DNA from: JABDMH01 sp965222645
GTDB taxonomy: Bacteria; Bacteroidota; Bacteroidia; Chitinophagales; Saprospiraceae
DNA: 64,000 bases
Assembly (NCBI GenBank): GCA_965222645.1
Contig: OZ244968.1
Location: 4,092,001 to 4,156,000, forward strand
Direction: 5' to 3'
This document shows positions 54,201 to 63,200 of this stretch, one piece after another (position 1 is the stretch's first letter; every line of letters starts with the position of its first letter). The notes below the pieces were generated by a model. It searched no databases, had not been told where the DNA came from, and was given only the letters and a program-made list of their open reading frames with translations. The position numbers and the translations under genes are program-made.

Positions 54201-57200
54201 TTTTGAGCTGTACCAAAGCAATCCTGTTTAATATCGACAGTTACTTTATATTCATTGGCACAGCCGCCATTACTGAAACGTTCATAATCGACATGCAATC
54301 GCAAACCGCATTTGCTCTCAAATTCTTTGCTCTCGAATTCGAGGTAACCGTCCTGATTTCTATCGTGTAATTGGACCAGGTATGTAGTGTCACAAATGCC
54401 TGTATTTAAACTGTCATAAGTAATGAACGGTCCGATGTGAGCCAATGAATCAGCACAGTATATGGTATCTTTTTCTTGGCAGAAGATGTGACGTTCATCG
54501 ATTTGAGGATATCGCAATACAATAATTGTGTCAAAACCAACGGTTCTGGTGCCGTCGTTACTGTAAGCTTCCCATTCTCTAAGGATCAACTTAGCCGTAT
54601 CTCCGGGGCAGTCATATTCGACATTGATCCAATCTGCTACAAATTGGACATCACCGATAGATCCACCACAGATGGATGTGATAGGTCTATAAGGATAGTT
54701 CGAATCACTGGGATCAAGAGAGAGGAACGGTCCATTGCAATAGACGGTGTAACTATCTGTGCCCGTGATTTTTGGTTTTTTAACACCCTTTATCGATAAA
54801 GAAGTAGAGCATGTCCCTGTTGTACATCCAGGGATATCGACTGTCACGAATACATGAACAGTCCTTCCGAGATAAGATGCATCTAAGGTATTGCCAGGAA
54901 TTACTTGTCCACCAGTTGTTCTTATTTCAATTGTAATATATCTCAATTGCCAACTTGGTACATTTCCTACAATAAACATGTCGGGAGTGAGGGTGAGCAT
55001 GCAATCCGGACCAAGTGATGTATTCAGTTCGAGATAACAATTGATATTGGGGCAGAATGGTGGAATATCGGCACACGCAGTGTCGATCTCTTCTGTAGAG
55101 CCATCTCCTCCAACATCCAAAAAGCTTTCATTAAATAAGCCTGCAAATTTAGAATGACTTGAAGTGGAATCAATCCCACTACAAGGGTCATAATTTTCAT
55201 TAGCACTACTGTTTCCTCCGGGATTGGAATAATCAATTGCGGCAAATACGCAGACACGGTAAGTATCCATTTCTCCTCCTCCGATGACACTGTCCATAGC
55301 GATAAGAATGCCTGTCTCATTGACAGGCGAGCCCAGTGAAGCTGGATAAGTGGTGCCATCAGGAGTGATGTAGTTAATACTATCAATCCGCACATCGCCA
55401 TCAAATGCCAAGGTATCAGTAAGGTCATAAAGTGCGTCAATCATTCCTTCATTCGTGACGGCAATATCATAAGTGATTTTATAATTACCACCGGGCTGCA
55501 ATTCGGGATCCATTGCAAGTGACTTGACATGCGAAATCACAGGCAGATCCGCACAAGCGGTGTCTTGCTCCTCAACGCTGCCATCACCTCCCATATCCAA
55601 CTGACTCTCATTGAATAGTCCATTGAATGAATGTTGATTTGTACCCGGGTCCATTGGATTAGCACAGGGATCGTAGTCGCCATCTGCGTTACTGTTTCCT
55701 CCGGGATTGGAATAATCAATTGCGGCAAACACACAGATCCGGTAAGTATCCATTTCTCCTCCTCCGATGACACTGTCCATGGCGATAAGGAGGCCGGTCT
55801 CATTGGCTGGAGAACCAGGCGATGCTGGGTGAGTGGTGCCATCAGGAGTGATGTAGTTAATACTATCAATCCGCACATCGCCGTCAAATGCCAAGGTATC
55901 GCTAAGGTCGTAAAGTGCGTCAATCATTCCTTCATTTGTGACGGCAATATCATAAGTGATTTTATAATTACCACCGGGCTGCAATTCGGGATCCATTGCA
56001 AGTGACTTCACGTGCGAAATCACAGGCAGATCCGCACAAGCGGTGTCTTGCTCCTCAACGCTGCCATCACCTCCCATATCCAACTGACTCTCATTGAATA
56101 GTCCATTGAATGATTGTTGATTTGTACCCGGATCCAGGGGATTAATGCAAGCATCATAGTCCCCGTCGGTGTTACTGTTTCCTCCGGGATTAGAATAATC
56201 AATTGCGGCGAATACGCAGACACGGTAAGTATCCATTTCACCTCCTCCGATGACACTGTCCATAGCGATAAGAATGCCTGTTTCATTAGCAGGCGAGCCC
56301 AGTGAAGCTGGATAACTGGTGCCATCAGGAGTGATGTAGTTAATACTATCAATCCGCACATCGCCATCAAATGCCAGTGTATCAGTAAGGTCATAAAGTG
56401 CGTCAATCATTCCTTCATTTGTGACGGCAATATCATAAGTGATTTTATAATTACCACCTGGCTGCAATTCGGGATCCATTGCAAGTGACTTCACGTGCGA
56501 AATCAAAGGCAGATCCGCACAAGCGGTGTCTTGCTCCTCAACGCTGCCATCACCACCCATATCCAAATGACTCTCATTGAATAATCCATTGAATGACTGT
56601 TGACCTGTTCCCGGATCCAGGGGATTAACGCAAGCATCATAGTCCCCATCTGCGTTACTGTTTCCTCCGGGATTGGAATAATCAATTGCGGCAAACACAC
56701 AGACACGGTAAGTATCCATTTCACCTCCTCCGATGATACTGTCCATAGCGACAAGAATACCTGTCTCATTGGCAGGCGAGCCCAGTGAAGCTGGATAACT
56801 GGTGCCATCAGGAGTGATGTAGTTAATACTATCAATCCGCACATCGCCATCAAATGCCAAGGTATCAGTAAGGTCATAAAGTGCGTCAATCATTCCTTCA
56901 TTCGTGACGGCAATATCATAAGTGATTTTATAATTACCACCGGGCTGCAATTCGGGATCCATTGCAAGTGACTTGACATGCGAAATCAAAGGCAGATCCG
57001 CACAAGCGGTGTCTTGCTCCTCAACGCTGCCATCACCACCCATATCCAAATGACTCTCATTGAATAATCCATTGAATGACTGTTGACCTGTTCCCGGATC
57101 CAGGGGATTAACGCAAGCATCATAGTCCCCATCTGCGTTACTGTTTCCTCCGGGATTGGAATAATCAATTGCGGCAAACACACAGACACGGTAAGTATCC

Positions 57201-60200
57201 ATTTCACCTCCTCCGATGATACTGTCCATAGCGACAAGAATACCTGTCTCATTGGCAGGCGAGCCCAGTGAAGCTGGATAACTGGTGCCATCAGGAGTGA
57301 TGTAGTTAATACTATCAATCCGCACATCGCCATCAAATGCCAGTGTATCAGTAAGGTCATAAAGTGCGTCAATCAATCCTTCATTTGTCACGATTATTTC
57401 ATAGGTGATTTTATAATTACCACCAGGCTGCAATTCGGGATCCATTGCAAGTGACTTAACATGTGAAATCACAGGCAGATCGGTGCAGGCGGTGTCAACT
57501 TCTTCAGTTGTGCCATTACTACCGACATCGAGACTGGATTCGTTAAATAACCCCATTAAAGCTTGCTGTTCGGAGTGTGGGTCCGAAGGATTGGCACAGG
57601 GATCGTACATATCGTTAGTCATGTCCTGGGCATCAGTGGAGACAAAGTCGATGGCAGCATAAATGCAGATAAGGAATGTATCCATCTCTCCTCCGTCTAA
57701 TGTAGAATCATCGGCTACCAGGAATCCAGAGGTATTCGACAAGGCCCCTGTTACGGCAGAAGACATACCCATGGGATCGATGATGTTTATTGAGTCCACC
57801 CGGATATCGCCATCGAATCTGAGGGAATCGTACAAGTCATAAATTTCGGCCACAGAGCCATTATTGCTGACTATGAGTTGGTAAGTGACTTTGTAATTGC
57901 CGCCTGGCTGCAGTTCAGGTGCGGTCACAAGTTCTTTGATGTGCGTCAACATGGGAATATCGGCACAGGCTGTGTCAATCTCTTCCGGGATTCCGTCACC
58001 ATTGATATCGAGGAAAGATTCATTAAAGAGTCCATTGAATGCGGTCTGACCTTCACCAGGATTGGTTGTACCGGTACACGGATCGTACGTATCTGCTGTA
58101 GGATTCGTCGTACCCGCCGCATTGGCACCGGCTTCAATAGCGGCATAGACACAGATTGTGTACGTGAATGCTGCCCCTGCTGCCAACGAGCTATCGGTGG
58201 CCATTTGGAAACGCGTCTCACTCGCCGGACTGCCCAGGGTTACCGGCATCGCACTGCCACCCATTGGTGTCCACACTATCGAATCAACCCGTACATCCGG
58301 GTCGTAACTGATGGAATCAAACAAACTGTATACGCCATCCGCTGCCCCTTCATTCGTTACCGTCACTTCGTAGGTCACCTTGTAGTTGCCATCTGGACCT
58401 AGTACTGGCGTACCAGCTAGACTCTTTTCGTGTGTGATCACAGGAATATCTGCACAGGCCGTGTCAATTTCTTCCGGCATTCCATCACCATTGATATCGA
58501 GGAAAGATTCATTGAACAATCCATTGTACGCCGTCTGACCCTCACCCGGATCGTTTGTACCGGTACATGGATCGTACATATCCATTGTTGGATTCGTCGT
58601 GCCCGAATTGGCACCTGCTTCGAAGGCGGCATATACACAGATTGTATAGGTGAAAGATGCCCCTGCTGCCAACGAGCTATCGGTGGCCATTTGGAAACGG
58701 GTCTCACTGGCAGGATTGGCCAACATTGCAGTCATGGCAGTGCCACCCATGGGGGTCCATACAATGGAGTCCACCTGTACATCCGGATCGTAACTGATGG
58801 AATCAAACAAACTGTAGAGACCCTCGGCAGCCCCTTCATTGGTCACGGTCACTTCATAGGTCACCTTGTAGTTGCCATCGGGACCTAACACGGGATCACC
58901 AACTAAACTCTTTACATGGGTGATGATGGGAATATCGGCACAGGCTGTGTCAATTTCTTCTGGCATTCCATCACCATTGATATCGAGGAAAGATTCATTA
59001 AATAGACCATTGTACGCCATCTGACCTTCTCCAGGATCGGTTGTTCCCGTACATGCATCGTATGTATCCATCGTCGGATTCATCGTACCCATATTGGCTC
59101 CCGCTTCAAAGGCCGCATACACACATATCGTATACGTAAACGAGGCACCCGCTGCTAAGGTACTGTCCGTAGCCATTTGGAATCGCGTCTCACTCGCTGG
59201 ATCGGCCAACGTTGCAGTCATGGCAGTGCCACCCATGGGGGTCCACACAATGGAGTCTACCCGTACATCCGGGTCGTAACTGATGGAATCAAACAAACTG
59301 TAGAGACCCTCGGCAGCCCCTTCATTGGTCACGGTCACTTCATAGGTCACCTTGTAGTTGCCATCGGGACCTAACACGGGATCACCAACTAAACTCTTTA
59401 CATGGGTGATGATGGGAATATCGGCACAGGCTGTATCAATTTCTTCTGGCATTCCATCACCATTGATATCGAGGAAAGATTCATTAAACAATCCGTTGTA
59501 GGCGGTCTGGTCTTCACCCGGATCGGTTGTACCGGTACATGGATCGTACATATCCATTGTTGGATTCGTCGTGCCCGAATTGGCACCTGCTTCGAAGGCG
59601 GCATATACACAGATTGTGTATGTGAAAGATGCCCCTGCGGCTAACGAGCTATCGGTGGCCATTTGGAAACGTGTCTCACTGGCAGGATTGGCCAACGTTG
59701 CAGTCATGGCAGTGCCACCCATGGGGGTCCACACAATGGAGTCTACCCGTACATCCGGGTCGTAACTGATGGAATCAAACAAACTGTAGAGACCCTCGGC
59801 AGCCCCTTCATTGGTCACGGTCACTTCGTAAGTCACCTTGTAGTTGCCATCTGGACCTAACAGGGGATCACCAACTAAACTCTTTACATGGGTGATGATG
59901 GGAATATCGGCACAGGCTGTATCAATTTCTTCTGGCATTCCATCACCATTGATATCGAGGAAAGATTCATTGAACAATCCATTGTACGCCGTCTGACCCT
60001 CACCCGGATCGTTTGTACCGGTACATGGATCGTACATATCCATTGTTGGATTCACGGTACCCGAATTGGCACCTGCTTCAAAAGCTGCATAGACACAGAT
60101 TGTATAGGTGAAAGATGCCCCTGCGGCTAACGAGCTATCGGTGGCCATTTGGAAACGGGTCTCACTCGCAGGATCGGCCAACGTTGCAGTCATGGCAGTG

Positions 60201-63200
60201 CCACCCATGGGGGTCCACACAATGGAGTCTACCCGTACATCCGGGTCGTAACTGATGGAATCAAACAAACTGTAGAGACCCTCGGCAGCCCCTTCATTGG
60301 TCACGGTCACTTCATAGGTCACCTTGTAGTTGCCATCCGGCCCTAACACGGGATCACCAACTAAACTCTTTACATGGGTGATGATGGGAATATCGGCACA
60401 GGCTGTGTCAATTTCTTCTGGCATTCCATCACCATTGATATCGAGGAAAGATTCATTAAATAGACCATTGTACGCCATCTGACCTTCTCCAGGATCGGTT
60501 GTTCCCGTACATGCATCGTATGTATCCATCGTCGGATTCATCGTACCCATATTGGCTCCCGCTTCAAAGGCGGCATAGACACAGATTGTATAGGTGAAAG
60601 ATGCCCCTGCTGCCAACGAGCTATCGGTGGCCATTTGGAAACGCGTCTCACTCGCCGGACTGCCCAAGGTTACCGGCATCGCACTGCCACCCATTGGTGT
60701 CCACACTATCGAATCAACCCGTACATCCGGGTCGTAACTGATGGAATCAAACAAACTGTAGAGACCCTCGGCAGCCCCTTCATTGGTCACGGTCACTTCG
60801 TAAGTCACCTTGTAGTTGCCATCTGGACCTAGTACTGGCGTACCAGCTAGACTCTTTTCGTGTGTGATCACAGGAATATCTGCACAGGCTGTGTCAATTT
60901 CTTCTGGCATTCCATCACCATTGATATCAAGGAAAGATTCATTAAATAGACCATTGTACGCCATCTGACCTTCTCCAGGATCGGTTGTTCCCGTACATGG
61001 ATCGTACATATCCATTGTTGGATTCGTCGTGCCCGAATTGGCACCTGCATCGAAGGCGGCATATACACAGATTGTATAGGTGAAAGATGCCCCTGCTGCC
61101 AACGAGCTATCGGTGGCCATTTGGAAACGCGTCTCACTCGCCGGACTGCCCAGGGTTACCGGCATCACACTGCCACCCATTGGTGTCCACACTATCGAAT
61201 CAACCCGTACATCCGGGTCGTAACTGATGGAATCAAACAAACTGTATACGCCATCCGCTGCCCCTTCATTCGTTACCGTCACCTCGTAGGTCACCTTGTA
61301 GTTGCCATCTGGACCTAGTACTGGCGTATCAGCTAGACTCTTTTCGTGTGTGATCACAGGAATATCTGCACAGGCCGTGTCAATTTCTTCCGGCATTCCA
61401 TCACCATTGATATCGAGGAAAGACTCATTGAACAATCCATTGTACGCCGTCTGACCCTCACCCGGATCGTTTGTACCGGTACATGGATCGTACATATCCA
61501 TTGTTGGATTCACGGTACCCGAATTGGCACCTGCTTCGAAGGCGGCATATACACAGATTGTGTATGTGAAAGATTCCCCTGCTGCCAACGAGCTATCGGT
61601 GGCCATTTGGAAACGCGTCTCACTCGCCGGACTGCCCAAGGTTACCGGCATCGCACTGCCACCCATTGGTGTCCACACTATCGAATCAACCTGTACATCC
61701 GGGTCGTAACTGATGGAATCAAACAAACTGTAGAGACCCTCGGCAGCCCCTTCATTGGTCACGGTCACTTCATAGGTCACCTTGTAGTTGCCATCCGGCC
61801 CTAACACGGGATCACCAACTAAACTCTTTACATGGGTGATGATGGGAATATCGGCACAGGCTGTGTCAATTTCTTCTGGCATTCCATCACCATTGATATC
61901 GAGGAAAGATTCATTAAACAATCCGTTGTAGGCGGTCTGGTCTTCACCCGGATCGGTTGTACCGGTACATGGATCGTACATATCCATTGTTGGATTCGTC
62001 GTGCCCGAATTGGCACCTGCTTCGAAGGCGGCATATACACAGATTGTGTATGTGAAGGATGCCCCTGCGGCTAACGAGCTATCGGTGGCCATTTGGAAAC
62101 GGGTCTCACTCGCTGGATCGGCCAACGTTGCAGTCATGGCAGTGCCACCCATGGGGGTCCACACAATGGAGTCTACCCGTACATCCGGATCGTAACTGAT
62201 GGAGTCAAACAAACTGTAGAGACCCTCGGCAGCCCCTTCATTGGTCACGGTCACTTCATAGGTCACCTTGTAGTTACCATCGGGACCTAGTACTGGCGTA
62301 CCCGCTAAGCTCTTTTCATGCGTGATGATGGGAATATCGGCACAGGCTGTATCAATTTCTTCTGGCATTCCATCACCATTGATATCGAGGAAAGATTCAT
62401 TAAACAATCCATTGAATGCGGTCTGGTCTTCACCCGGATCGGTTGTGCCGGTACATGGATCGTACGTATCTGCTGTAGGATTCGTCGTGCCCGCATTGGC
62501 ACCTGCATCGAAGGCGGCATATACACAGATTGTATAGGTGAAAGATGCCCCTGCTGCCGACGAGCTATCGGTGGCCATTTGGAAACGCGTCTCACTCGCC
62601 GGACTGCCCAAGGTTACCGGCATCGCACTGCCACCCATTGGTGTCCACACTATCGAATCAACCCGTACATCCGGGTCGTAACTGATGAAATCAAACAAAC
62701 TGTAGAGACCCTCGGCAGCCCCTTCATTGGTCACCGTCACTTCGTAGGTCACCTTGTAGTTGCCATCCGGACCTAACACCGGATCACCAACTAAACTCTT
62801 TACATGGGTGATGATGGGAATATCGGCACAGGCTGTATCAATTTCTTCTGGCATTCCATCACCATTGATATCGAGGAAAGATTCATTGAACAATCCATTG
62901 TACGCCGTCTGACCCTCACCCGGATCGTTTGTACCGGTACATGGATCGTACATATCCATTGTTGGATTCACGGTACCCGAATTGGCACCTGCTTCGAAGG
63001 CGGCATAGACACAGATTGTGTATGTGAAAGATGCCCCTGCTGCCAACGAGCTATCGGTGGCCATTTGGAAACGGGTCTCACTCGCAGGATTGGCCAACAT
63101 TGCAGTCATGGCAGTGCCACCCATGGGGGTCCATACAATGGAGTCCACCCGTACATCCGGGTCGTAACTGATGGAATCAAACAAACTGTAGAGACCCTCG

